Below, piece by piece: positions 16,274-24,150 of a stretch of DNA of 53,648 bases. Made by a program: the position numbers and the translations under genes. The stretch spans positions 1 through 53,648 of the forward strand of contig JBBIMP010000037.1 of assembly GCA_037444305.1 (NCBI GenBank), given 5' to 3'. Numbering within the stretch: position 1 is the stretch's first letter; every line of letters starts with the position of its first letter. Below the pieces are notes generated by a model, which did not search any database, was not told where the DNA came from, and saw only the letters and a program-made list of their open reading frames with translations. The stretch comes from JBBIMP01 sp037444305. GTDB lineage: Bacteria > Acidobacteriota > UBA6911.

Positions 16274-17721
16274 GCGCGCTCCGCGCGGGGCTGCCGCTCC
16301 GAATCTTGCGGGAAGGGCAGAGCCGCCTCCTTCGGCAGGTAGCACGAGAACTTGCTCCCGCAGTGCTCAGGGCAGTACGGGCTCTCGACCTGGATCCGCC
16401 CGCCGTGCGCTTTGACGATGTTCCGGGCGGTGGCCAGGCCGAGGCCGGCACCCGGGACGAACTGGCGCAGGCGGGCGCGGAAGTAATCCTCGAACAGGTG
16501 CGGCTGGTGGCCCGAGGGGATACCCACCCCCGTGTCCGCCACATCGACGCGGATGTGTTCGGCTTCGGCCTCCGCCGCCAGCGAAACCGTGCCGCCCGGC
16601 GGGGTAAACTTGATCCCGTTGTCGAGCAGGTTGACCAGCAGCCGCCGCAGGCGCTTGGGCGAGCCGATTACGGCCGGCAGATCCGCCGGCACGTGATTTT
16701 CCACGGCCACGCCCTTCTCCTTCGCTCTCACCGCCACGTCGTCGATTGCCTGCCAGGCGATCTGCGGCAGCGAGGTCGGCTCCATCTCCTGCACGATCCG
16801 CTGTGCGTCCAGGAGGGAAACGTCGAGGAAGTCGTTGATGAGCTGCAGCAACTCCTCCAATCTCGCCAGCGTGCGTTCCAGCCAGCGCCGCTGCTTCGGC
16901 GAAATGTCGCCGACAAAGCCGTCCAGAATGGTCTGCACGTAATTGATCCCCACGGCCAGAGGGGTCTTGAGGTCGTGCGACGCCAGGTCGAGGAAGTAGG
17001 TGCGCATCCGCGCAAGCTCCTCAAGCCGTTCGCGGGCCTCCGCCAGCTCGCGCGCCCGGACCGCCGCCTGTTCCCGGCGGCAGCGCCGCCCCTCGCCGGC
17101 GATGCCGGCGGCCACGACGGAGAGCAGGAGGAGGGTGCCGGATACTGCGATGAGCACCGCGGCCACGTATGCGCCGTCGCCGTGCAGCGCACCGGAGGAG
17201 AAACCCTCCAGATGCACGTGCGGCAGCCGGCCGGAGAACTCTCCCGCTGCCAGCCCGGCAAAGAGCGTGACGGCCAGCACGGCCACCCAGATCGCGTCGC
17301 GCCCGTCCAGCAAAAGCGTCGCCACCCCGGCGTGCACCAGATAAAGGATAAAGAATGGGTTCTCCACCCCGCCGGTGAAGTGCAGGAGCACCGTCAGTGC
17401 CACGAGATCGGTGACGATCTGCGCGTAGGCGAACGCCTTCTGTCGTCCGACACGCCTGCCGGGGGGCAGGCCGGGCGGTTGCTCCCGCCGGCTCCAGAAG
17501 AAAAAGGCGGCATTGAGGAGGGCCAGGGCGAGCGCCAGTCCCAGCACCGGAGCCGCCGGAAAGCGGATGGCGAAGATCCCCTGGGAGGCGAGAATGCCGG
17601 CAGGGATTGCCCCGGCGGCAATCCAGCGCAGGAAAATGTACTGCCGCAGCCGCCGCGACAGCTCGGCCTGCTCCGCCATCTCCTCAAGCATCGGGGCGCT
17701 TGGCCCATTCGTCCCTGACAC
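16270..17721 (-). CDS. Membrane histidine kinase
   Basis: 483 residues from the GTG at 17721, chosen because GGAGG lies 5 bases upstream; a GTG at 17733 has no such signal. About six hydrophobic segments lie between residues 30 and 205 with little periplasmic sequence, so a signal within the membrane or from the cytoplasm is likely. A coiled linker leads to HisKA with His249 (SHDLKTPLAV), then HATPase with N-box LLDNGIKF, DTGVGIP and GAGLGLA. The extreme C-terminus is basic and acidic. It sits 18 bp after a receiver gene and overlaps the second kinase, so the four signalling genes are one transcription unit. Confidence 0.88.
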   Translation of the reverse strand: MSGTNGPSAPMLEEMAEQAELSRRLRQYIFLRWIAAGAIPAGILASQGIFAIRFPAAPVLGLALALALLNAAFFFWSRREQPPGLPPGRRVGRQKAFAYAQIVTDLVALTVLLHFTGGVENPFFILYLVHAGVATLLLDGRDAIWVAVLAVTLFAGLAAGEFSGRLPHVHLEGFSSGALHGDGAYVAAVLIAVSGTLLLLSVVAAGIAGEGRRCRREQAAVRARELAEARERLEELARMRTYFLDLASHDLKTPLAVGINYVQTILDGFVGDISPKQRRWLERTLARLEELLQLINDFLDVSLLDAQRIVQEMEPTSLPQIAWQAIDDVAVRAKEKGVAVENHVPADLPAVIGSPKRLRRLLVNLLDNGIKFTPPGGTVSLAAEAEAEHIRVDVADTGVGIPSGHQPHLFEDYFRARLRQFVPGAGLGLATARNIVKAHGGRIQVESPYCPEHCGSKFSCYLPKEAALPFPQDSERQPRAERA

Positions 17722-17739
17722 TGAATCCTCCACCGCCGA

Positions 17740-18126
17740 TCACTTCACCAGGGCGTTCACCCGCCGCAGCAATTCCGCCGGCGCCACCGGTTTTTGTACA
17801 TAGTCCTGCACATCCATCGCCAGGCCGGTTTCGAGCTCGTAGCGTCTGCGGCTGGCGTCCTCCACCACGGTCGTGAGCACCATGATCGGCACGCCGGCGT
17901 ACTCGTCCCCGCTGCGCATCTCGCGGATGACGCTCCAGCCGTCCATGCGCGGCATCAGCAGGTCGAGAATCAGGAGGTCGGGCTTTTCCCGGTGGAGGGC
18001 CTCCATGCACTGTTTGCCGTCGCGCGCCGTGGCCAGGCGGTAGGGTTGCGTTTCGAGGATGGTGATGATGCCTTCGAGGATGTCGGGGTCGTCATCCACG
18101 ACCAGGATGTAGGGCTCTGCTCCCAT
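17740..18126 (-). CDS. Single-domain response regulator
   Basis: 128 residues, receiver domain alone. Acidic pocket Asp11-Asp13, phosphoacceptor Asp55 (LILDLLMPRMDG), Thr85 and Lys112 (YVQKPVAP). GGAGGAGGG lies 6 nt before the start, the strongest ribosome binding site of the signalling set. It resembles the receiver at 14714 in size and lack of output domain. It is the first of the four signalling genes, about 70 bp after mvhD2. Confidence 0.9.
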   Translation of the reverse strand: MGAEPYILVVDDDPDILEGIITILETQPYRLATARDGKQCMEALHREKPDLLILDLLMPRMDGWSVIREMRSGDEYAGVPIMVLTTVVEDASRRRYELETGLAMDVQDYVQKPVAPAELLRRVNALVK

Positions 18127-18196
18127 TGTGACCCTCCTCCCACGCGGGTTCGCGACCTCCGACCGCGGAGCAGCGACCGCGATGGGAAATGGACCG

Positions 18197-18634
18197 TCAG
18201 CGCTTTGCTGCCGCCGGTCGTTTCAGCGGGCTTGGTCCCAGCTGTCTTATTTCCCCCGTCATTTCGGCCACGGAGAAGGCGAACTGCCCGCCCATCGCCG
18301 ACGACAGGTTGATCATCTGCACACGTTGTCCCTGCAGACCTATCTTCTCCAGCAATCGCCGGATGAACTCCACTCGCTTGCGTGCTCTGAGATTACCTTC
18401 CAGGTAATGGCAGTCGCCTTCCAGTCAACCGGCGACGAGCACGCCGTCGGCGCCGTCCTCGAAGGCGCGCAGCACGTACTGCGCATCGAGCTTGCCGGTG
18501 CAGGGCAGCTCGATCACCTTGACCGACGGCGGATACTCCAGGCGCATGCTGCCCGCCAGGTCCGCCGCCGCGTAGGCGCAGTAGTGGCAACAGAAGGCAA
18601 CTATCTCGGGTTCAAAGCCGTTGGGTTCACTCAC
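18197..18634 (-). CDS. mvhD: MvhD-like [2Fe-2S] electron-transfer subunit, second selenoprotein
   Basis: 145 residues with TGA at 18427-18425 read as selenocysteine (Sec70). Before it: FCCHYCAYAAADLAG and LPCTGKLD. After it, in the same frame: LEGDCHYLEGN, then RRLLEKIGLQGQRVQMINL to a TGA stop at 18199-18197. The sequence around Sec is nearly the same as in the copy at 9589, and a SECIS-like hairpin is conserved. It starts 14 bp after hdrA2, repeating the hdrA-mvhD pairing of the other two sites. Role: electron transfer between HdrA2 and a partner. Confidence 0.9.
18391..18427 (-). promoter_or_regulatory. Selenocysteine UGA and SECIS-type hairpin in mvhD2
   Basis: TGA at 18427-18425, then 15 nt, then ATTACC (18408-18403) / GGTAAT (18397-18392) around the loop TGGAA. 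Same distance and nearly the same stem and loop as in mvhD1, although flanking bases differ. Conservation of the hairpin alongside the UGA supports recoding rather than two chance nonsense mutations. Confidence 0.75.
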
Positions 18635-18648
18635 TTGTTTCTCCGGTG

Positions 18649-21600
18649 CTATTCATTGGGCCGGCCGGCCGCCTCCCCGTGGCCGACGGGCTGGCAGGCT
18701 GCCGCGTCTTCCCCCTCCTGCAGCTGAAACAGCGCGTCGATCTTCGCCAGGTTCTGCCGGTCGGTGCTGTGCATCAACTGGATCGCCTTCGCCGGGCACT
18801 CCGCGGCGCAGCTCCCGCAACCGTGGCAGATCGCGGCCTCGACGAAGGCCGCGCCGGCGATGTTCCCCACCCCCATCTCGTCCGCCGCAATCCTGGGGAC
18901 GTGATAGGGGCAGGTGCGCACGCAGGTCAGGCAGCCCACGCAGCGCAGCGGATCGACTACGGCCACCCGCGCGCTCGTCGCCATCTTTTCCTGGGCAAGA
19001 ATACCCGCGGCGCGGGCGGCCGCGGCCTGCGCCTGGGCGATCGACTCGTCCAGGAACTTGGGGTAGTGCGCCAGTCCCGCGACGAACATGCCGTCGGAGG
19101 CGAAGTCGACCGGGCGCAGCTTGACGTGCGCCTCCAGGAAAAAACCGTCCATGTCGACCGGCACTTTGAGCCGTGTCGCCAGCTCGCGCGCCCCCTTGGA
19201 GGCGACGATCGGCGTGGACAGCACCACCAGGTCGGCGTCCAGCCGCAGCTCCCGCTGCAGAACCGGCTCCCAAGCGCGCACCTCCAGAGGTCCGCCCGGC
19301 TGGACCAGCACTTCCGGTTTCCGCTCGAACTCGTAGCGGACGAACACAATGCCCGCGCGGCGGGCTTCGGTGTAAAGCTGTTCCTTGAAGCCGTAAGTCC
19401 GGATGTCGCGGTAGAGAACCGTGATCCTTGCGCCGGGATTCAGCTCCTTGAGCTTAAGGGCGTTTTTGAGCGAGGTCGTGCAGCAGAGCCGGCTGCAGAA
19501 TTTCTCCGCGGGACCCACGCAGTGGATCATCACAACCTTTTCCGGCGGCTCGGCGCCGGGACGCGCGAGAAGCTCCTCGAGCTCCAGCTGCGACACAATA
19601 CGCGGGTCGGTGCCGTAGGCGTATTCCTTCCCCTTGTACTCCACGCCGCCGGTCGCCACGACCGTCGCCCCGTGCTCGACCTGGAAGGAGCGGTCCCCAC
19701 TCTTCAGCGTGGACACGAAATTGCCTTTGAAGCCGCCGGTCTCGACCAGCTCCGTATCCAGATGCGTCGTGATCAGCGGGTGCGCCGCGGTCCGCGTCGT
19801 CAGCTCGGCGAGATAGGCCTGGGCGTCCTCGAACCGCGTGCCGCCGCCGTTCCCGCCCGCCTGCCACGTGGGCAGGTAGCGCAGGCGCTTCAGGTTGCCG
19901 CCCAGCTCCCCGGTGCGCTCCACCAGGTGTACGGGAAAACCCTGGCCGGCGAGGCTGAGCGCCGCATTCATCCCTGCGGCGCCGCCGCCCAGGATCAGGG
20001 CGGCGTGGTTGACGCCGACCTCGGTCATGCGCAGCGGCTCGAGGCTCACCGCGCGCGCCACCGCCATCCTCATGAGCGCCCTGCCCTTAGCGGTCGCGCC
20101 CTCCCAGTCGGTGCCGTGCACCCACGAACACTGGTTCCGTATGTTCGCCATTTCGAAGAGGTACGGGTTCAGCCCCGCCTGCCGGATCGCGTCCTGAAAC
20201 AGCGGCTCGTGCGTGAGCGGCGTGCACGACGCCACCACCACGCGGTTGAGGCCGAGTTCCTTAACCTTCTCGATGATCTGCGCAATGGTGTTCTGCGAGC
20301 AGGTGTAGAGGTTGTCCTCGGCATAGGCCACGCCGGGCAGGGTGCGCGCGTATTCCGCGAGGCCCGGCACGTCGAGGTAGCCCCCGATGTTGGATCCGCA
20401 ATGGCAGACGAACACCCCGACGCGCGCCGCCTCTGCCGAGACGTCGCGCTCGGCCGGGTATTCGTGGCGCTGCACCAGCGTGTGGCGGGCTGCCGCCAGC
20501 ATGCGCGCCGCCTCCGCGGCCGCACCGCTCGCCTCCATCACCGTCTCCGGAATGTCCTTGGCCTCGCGGAAGGGCCCGGCGACGTAAATCCCCGGCCGCG
20601 AAGACTGCAGCGGGTCGAAGAGCGTCGTGTGGCAGAAGCCGTAGGGATCGAGTTCGATGCCGAGCCGCTGCCCCAGCTGCTTGACGTTCTCGGAAATCTC
20701 CATCCCGACGGACAGCACCACGAGATCGAACTCCTCTTCGAAGATCTGCTGAGCCCGCCCGCCGCTGCCGACGGCCTCCAGCCCCGCCTCGTCCCCGGCT
20801 GCCCACTGGACGACGAGGTTCCCGTTGGCCGGGTTCTCCTTCACCGAGGAGACGCGCGCCCGCGTGTACTTCACACCGTACTTCAGCTTCGCGCGCCGGT
20901 AGTACTCCTCGTAGCCCTTGCTGAAGGCGCGGGAATCCATGAAAAAGATCCGGCACTCCACCTGGCCGTCATTCCCCTCGACCTTGGCGTGTTCGATCGC
21001 CATGATCGCTTCCTTGGCCGCGTACATGCAGCAGACCGAGGAGCAGTAGTCGTGGCTCCGGTCGCGGCTGCCGATGCACTGCAGGAAGGCAATGCGCTTC
21101 GGGCTGGCCTTGTCCGACGGCCGCTTGACGTGGCCGCGCGTCGGGCCGGAGGCCGAAAGCATCCGCTCGAACTGCAGCGATGTGACCACGTTCGGGTAGC
21201 GGCCGAAGCCGAACTCCTCGGACAACTCGGCGTGATAGGCCTGGTACCCGGGGGCCAGGATCAAGGCGCCGACTTCCAGGTCCTGCCGCCGCGCGACCAT
21301 GTCGTGGTCGATGGCCTTGACGCCGCAGGCGAAGGTGCACGACATGCACTCCGAGCAGATTCCGCAGGCGAGGCAGCGCGCGGCCTCCAGCTGCGCCGAT
21401 TCGTCGTCGTACCCCCCCTCGACCTCGGAAAAGTTGTCCAGGCGGGATTCCACCGGGATTTCCGGCATCCGGATTCTCGGTTGCGGGTGGATTTCCCCGC
21501 GGGCGCTGCGCTCCTCGATCTCCTGCCGGGAGAGCTTGACCACCGGCAAATCCGGCCCCGGCGCGGGTTCGAGGGCCTCGCCCCGCAGGTAGCGCACGAT

Positions 21601-23316
21601 CGACTCGGCCGCCTTGTGCCCGCTCTGAACCGCCTCGATCACGAAGGCGGTGCCGGAGACGCTGTCCCCCGCGGCGAACACGCCGGGACGCGTGGCGGCG
21701 AAGGTGTTGGTGTTGATCGCAATGGTCTTGCGCTCCGTCATGCCGACGCCGGCATCATCCGGGATGAACGCGAGCCCCGCGCGCTGCCCCACCGAGAAGA
21801 TGACCGTGTCGCATGGAATGGTGTGGGCCGAGCCGGCCTCCTTCTCCACGCTGAGCCGCCCGGAATCGTCGAAGCTGAACGACCGGACCTTCTGGCACTC
21901 CACCCCGGAGACGTGCCCATCGCCGCCGCCCAGAATCCGTTCGAACGTCCGGTCGTTGTAAACGGTTATGCCCTCGGCGATCGCGGCCTCCACTTCCCAC
22001 TGGTGGGCCGGCATTGTTTCGCGGCTCTCCAGGCACGCCATCGACACTTTGCAGCCCAGGCGCACCGCGCTGCGTGCCACGTCGATCGCCACGTTGCCGC
22101 CGCCGAGCACGAGAACGTTCGGGCCGAGCGGCTTCCCCTCAGGCGTAATCGCCAGGCCGTTCGGTTCCTTCCGATAACGGCCCAGGCGCACGTCCCTGAG
22201 AAAGTGCGTGTTGATGATGACGCCCGGCAGGTTGGCGCCGGGTATCGGGAGCCGCACCCCTTCGTGCGCCCCGACGGCGATGAGAACGGCCGCGAAGCCT
22301 TCGGCGAACAGGTCATCCAGGTTCGACACGGGGGAGTTCAGCCGGAGCTCGACGCCGAGGTCGATGATGTCCCGGACCTCCCGCTCGATCACCTCGGCGG
22401 GCAGGCGGAACTCGGGCACACCCAGCCGGAGCATGCCGCCGGGGACGGGCATCGCCTCCAGGACCGTGACGGGGAAGCCCTCCCGGAGGATGTCCTGCGC
22501 CGCGGCCAGGCCGCAGGGGCCGGCGCCGATGACGGCGACACGTTTGTCGGGGTGCTGGATCTCCGCCGGTTCCACCGGCTTGCGTTCGCCGGCATACACC
22601 TTGTCGGTCACGAAACGCTTCAGGGCGCGGATATTGATGGGCTCGTCCGCCTGCCCGCGATTGCAGGCGGTCTCGCACCGGTGGTTGCAGATGCGGCCGC
22701 AGATCCCGGGGAAGGGGTTGTCCATCTTGATGACCCGCATCGCGTCTTCCCACCGGCCCTCCCGGATCAGCGCGATGTACCCCTGGGCGCGCTGGTGCGC
22801 GGGGCAGGCGTCGCGGCAGGGCGCGATGCCCATCTTCTCGATGGCGAACGCGTTCGGGACCGCCTGGGGGTAGAGCTTGTAGATGGCGCTGCGCTGCGCC
22901 AGCCCCTCGTTGAACGTGTCGGGAACGATCACGGGGCAGACCTTGACGCAGTCCCCGCAGGCGACGCATTTGACCGGGTCTATGTACCTGGGGTTGCGCT
23001 CCACCGTCACCACGAAGCTCCCCGCCTGCCCGGACACGTCGAGCACTTCCGTGTCGGTGAGGATTTCTATGTTCGGGTGGCGGCCCGCCTCGACCAGCTT
23101 CGGCGAGATGGTGCACATCGCGCAGTCGTTGGTGGGGAAGGTCTTGTCGAGCTGCGCCATGTGCCCGCCGATGGCGGACTTCTTTTCCACCAGGTAGACC
23201 TTGAAGCCCTGCTCGGCCAGATCCAGCGAAGCCTGCATCCCCGCGATGCCGCCGCCGACTACCATCACGGCTCCGACCGGGAGTTTTCCGTCACCTGTGG
23301 TTTGCTTTCCGCTCAT
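18649..23316 (-). CDS. hdrA: HdrA-like electron-bifurcating flavoprotein with inserted GltD/NfnB-like module, second copy
   Basis: 1,555 residues from the ATG at 23316 (GGAG 6 nt upstream). Same architecture as hdrA1: FAD Rossmann GGGIAG at 21-26, PTNDCAMC at 61-68, ferredoxin Cys117-Cys127; then the GltD-like insert with CRDACP from 167, CNHRCETAC from 210, FAD site GAGPCG and NAD(P) site GGGNVAID. HdrA resumes at CLACGICSECMSC, followed by GVFVCHCGSN, a second FAD site GGGAAG, and two C-terminal ferredoxin motifs (CVGCLTCVRTCP, CHGCGSCAAECP). A diverged paralogue of the protein at 10071, not a recent duplication. It is followed by mvhD2. Insert positions match exactly, between the first and second N-terminal ferredoxin motifs. 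Confidence 0.9.
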   Translation of the reverse strand: MSGKQTTGDGKLPVGAVMVVGGGIAGMQASLDLAEQGFKVYLVEKKSAIGGHMAQLDKTFPTNDCAMCTISPKLVEAGRHPNIEILTDTEVLDVSGQAGSFVVTVERNPRYIDPVKCVACGDCVKVCPVIVPDTFNEGLAQRSAIYKLYPQAVPNAFAIEKMGIAPCRDACPAHQRAQGYIALIREGRWEDAMRVIKMDNPFPGICGRICNHRCETACNRGQADEPINIRALKRFVTDKVYAGERKPVEPAEIQHPDKRVAVIGAGPCGLAAAQDILREGFPVTVLEAMPVPGGMLRLGVPEFRLPAEVIEREVRDIIDLGVELRLNSPVSNLDDLFAEGFAAVLIAVGAHEGVRLPIPGANLPGVIINTHFLRDVRLGRYRKEPNGLAITPEGKPLGPNVLVLGGGNVAIDVARSAVRLGCKVSMACLESRETMPAHQWEVEAAIAEGITVYNDRTFERILGGGDGHVSGVECQKVRSFSFDDSGRLSVEKEAGSAHTIPCDTVIFSVGQRAGLAFIPDDAGVGMTERKTIAINTNTFAATRPGVFAAGDSVSGTAFVIEAVQSGHKAAESIVRYLRGEALEPAPGPDLPVVKLSRQEIEERSARGEIHPQPRIRMPEIPVESRLDNFSEVEGGYDDESAQLEAARCLACGICSECMSCTFACGVKAIDHDMVARRQDLEVGALILAPGYQAYHAELSEEFGFGRYPNVVTSLQFERMLSASGPTRGHVKRPSDKASPKRIAFLQCIGSRDRSHDYCSSVCCMYAAKEAIMAIEHAKVEGNDGQVECRIFFMDSRAFSKGYEEYYRRAKLKYGVKYTRARVSSVKENPANGNLVVQWAAGDEAGLEAVGSGGRAQQIFEEEFDLVVLSVGMEISENVKQLGQRLGIELDPYGFCHTTLFDPLQSSRPGIYVAGPFREAKDIPETVMEASGAAAEAARMLAAARHTLVQRHEYPAERDVSAEAARVGVFVCHCGSNIGGYLDVPGLAEYARTLPGVAYAEDNLYTCSQNTIAQIIEKVKELGLNRVVVASCTPLTHEPLFQDAIRQAGLNPYLFEMANIRNQCSWVHGTDWEGATAKGRALMRMAVARAVSLEPLRMTEVGVNHAALILGGGAAGMNAALSLAGQGFPVHLVERTGELGGNLKRLRYLPTWQAGGNGGGTRFEDAQAYLAELTTRTAAHPLITTHLDTELVETGGFKGNFVSTLKSGDRSFQVEHGATVVATGGVEYKGKEYAYGTDPRIVSQLELEELLARPGAEPPEKVVMIHCVGPAEKFCSRLCCTTSLKNALKLKELNPGARITVLYRDIRTYGFKEQLYTEARRAGIVFVRYEFERKPEVLVQPGGPLEVRAWEPVLQRELRLDADLVVLSTPIVASKGARELATRLKVPVDMDGFFLEAHVKLRPVDFASDGMFVAGLAHYPKFLDESIAQAQAAAARAAGILAQEKMATSARVAVVDPLRCVGCLTCVRTCPYHVPRIAADEMGVGNIAGAAFVEAAICHGCGSCAAECPAKAIQLMHSTDRQNLAKIDALFQLQEGEDAAACQPVGHGEAAGRPNE

Positions 23317-23449
23317 CTCATGCTCCGTTCCTGCAGCGGTAGCCCTCCGTATTACTAACCCGAAAATCTTTCCCGCGCGCCAGGTGGGCGCCACGCCAGC
23401 AGCTCTACGCTACCATATCTGCCGGTTATGGTTCCCGGCCGGAAGCCCA

Positions 23450-23525
23450 CGGAGCCCGGAGCGCTAGCGACGGGTCGCGTGGCCTGACTGGGCCTCTTGA
23501 CCGCTCACTAGCGTTCGCGGCTCCG
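23450..23525. repeat. 21-bp imperfect inverted repeat in the mvhD3-hdrA2 spacer
   Basis: CGGAGCCCGGAGCGCTAGCGA (here split: CGGAGCCCGG, AGCGCTAGCGA) at 23450-23470 pairs with 23505-23525, with 17 of 21 positions complementary and two more able to form G-U pairs. The 34-base loop is GC-rich. It lies in the largest internal gap of the operon (23317-23620), which otherwise holds no gene or tRNA I can see. It could be a processing or stabilising hairpin, a weak terminator without T run, or a dispersed palindromic element. Confidence 0.5.
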
Positions 23526-23620
23526 CTTACGGCGTCCCTTCAATCCAGCCTTCCTCGGTTGCGGCTATGCTGCTCTGCGGGGCCGGGATTCAATCGATAT
23601 CTTGCCTGGCGTCTCTCCGT

Positions 23621-24148
23621 CTATTTCCCCGTCTTGGGCGCATTCTGCCGGTGCCGCCCCCTGAACGAATACTCGTCTTCCGCCTCGCGCTCGGCCAGCT
23701 CGGCAAGTCTTCGTTTCTCCTCCGCCTTCAATTTGAGCGGATTGGGGCCGAGCCGGCGCACACGGTCCGTCATCGTCTGCGCGGCATCCGCATAGACCTG
23801 CGCCTGGCTGCCCGACATGAAAAACATGTCCAGCCGTTCCCCGCCTACGCCGACCTCTTCGAGGATCTGTCGGGCCCGCTTGAGGCGCGCGTAGCCGCGC
23901 TCGTTGCCGCGGACATGATGGCAGTTCCCGATCGGGCAGGCAACCACATACACGCCGTCCGCCCCCTGCTCGAAGGCCTCCAGCAGGTAGCGGACATCGG
24001 TTTTTCCGGTGCACGGCATGCGGACGAACTTGACGTTGGCCGGGTACTGGATCTGCTTGGCCCCCGCGGTGTCCGCGGCCATGTAGCCGCAGTATACACA
24101 ATAGAAGGCCGTTATTTCTGGTTCGAAAGATGGGCTTTTGCCGCTCAC
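23621..24148 (-). CDS. mvhD: MvhD-like electron-transfer subunit, cysteine form
   Basis: 175 residues from the GTG at 24148, 2 bp after the hdrA3 stop; the N-terminus FEPEITAFYCVYC then aligns with the selenoprotein copies. Motifs: Cys17 and Cys20, PCTGKTD at 45-51, and VACPIGNCHHVRGN with Cys71 in the selenocysteine position. A charged C-terminal extension of about 40 residues (rich in Lys, Arg, Glu) is absent from the other two copies. No SECIS-like hairpin. Partner of HdrA3 by position. An upstream ATG at 24181 lies inside hdrA3 and is less likely. Confidence 0.88.
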   Translation of the reverse strand: MSGKSPSFEPEITAFYCVYCGYMAADTAGAKQIQYPANVKFVRMPCTGKTDVRYLLEAFEQGADGVYVVACPIGNCHHVRGNERGYARLKRARQILEEVGVGGERLDMFFMSGSQAQVYADAAQTMTDRVRRLGPNPLKLKAEEKRRLAELAEREAEDEYSFRGRHRQNAPKTGK

Positions 24149-24150
24149 AA

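Noticed and set aside
18646..23358. A 1,570-codon open frame on the plus strand opposite hdrA2
   Set aside because: Its translation is rich in Arg, Gly, Asp and His with no domain, and it mirrors a clearly coding minus-strand gene. Long antisense openness is expected from the GC-rich third positions.
23395..23620. Possible tRNA or small RNA in the spacer before hdrA2
   Set aside because: No cloverleaf or anticodon arm could be formed; only the 21-bp inverted repeat stands out.
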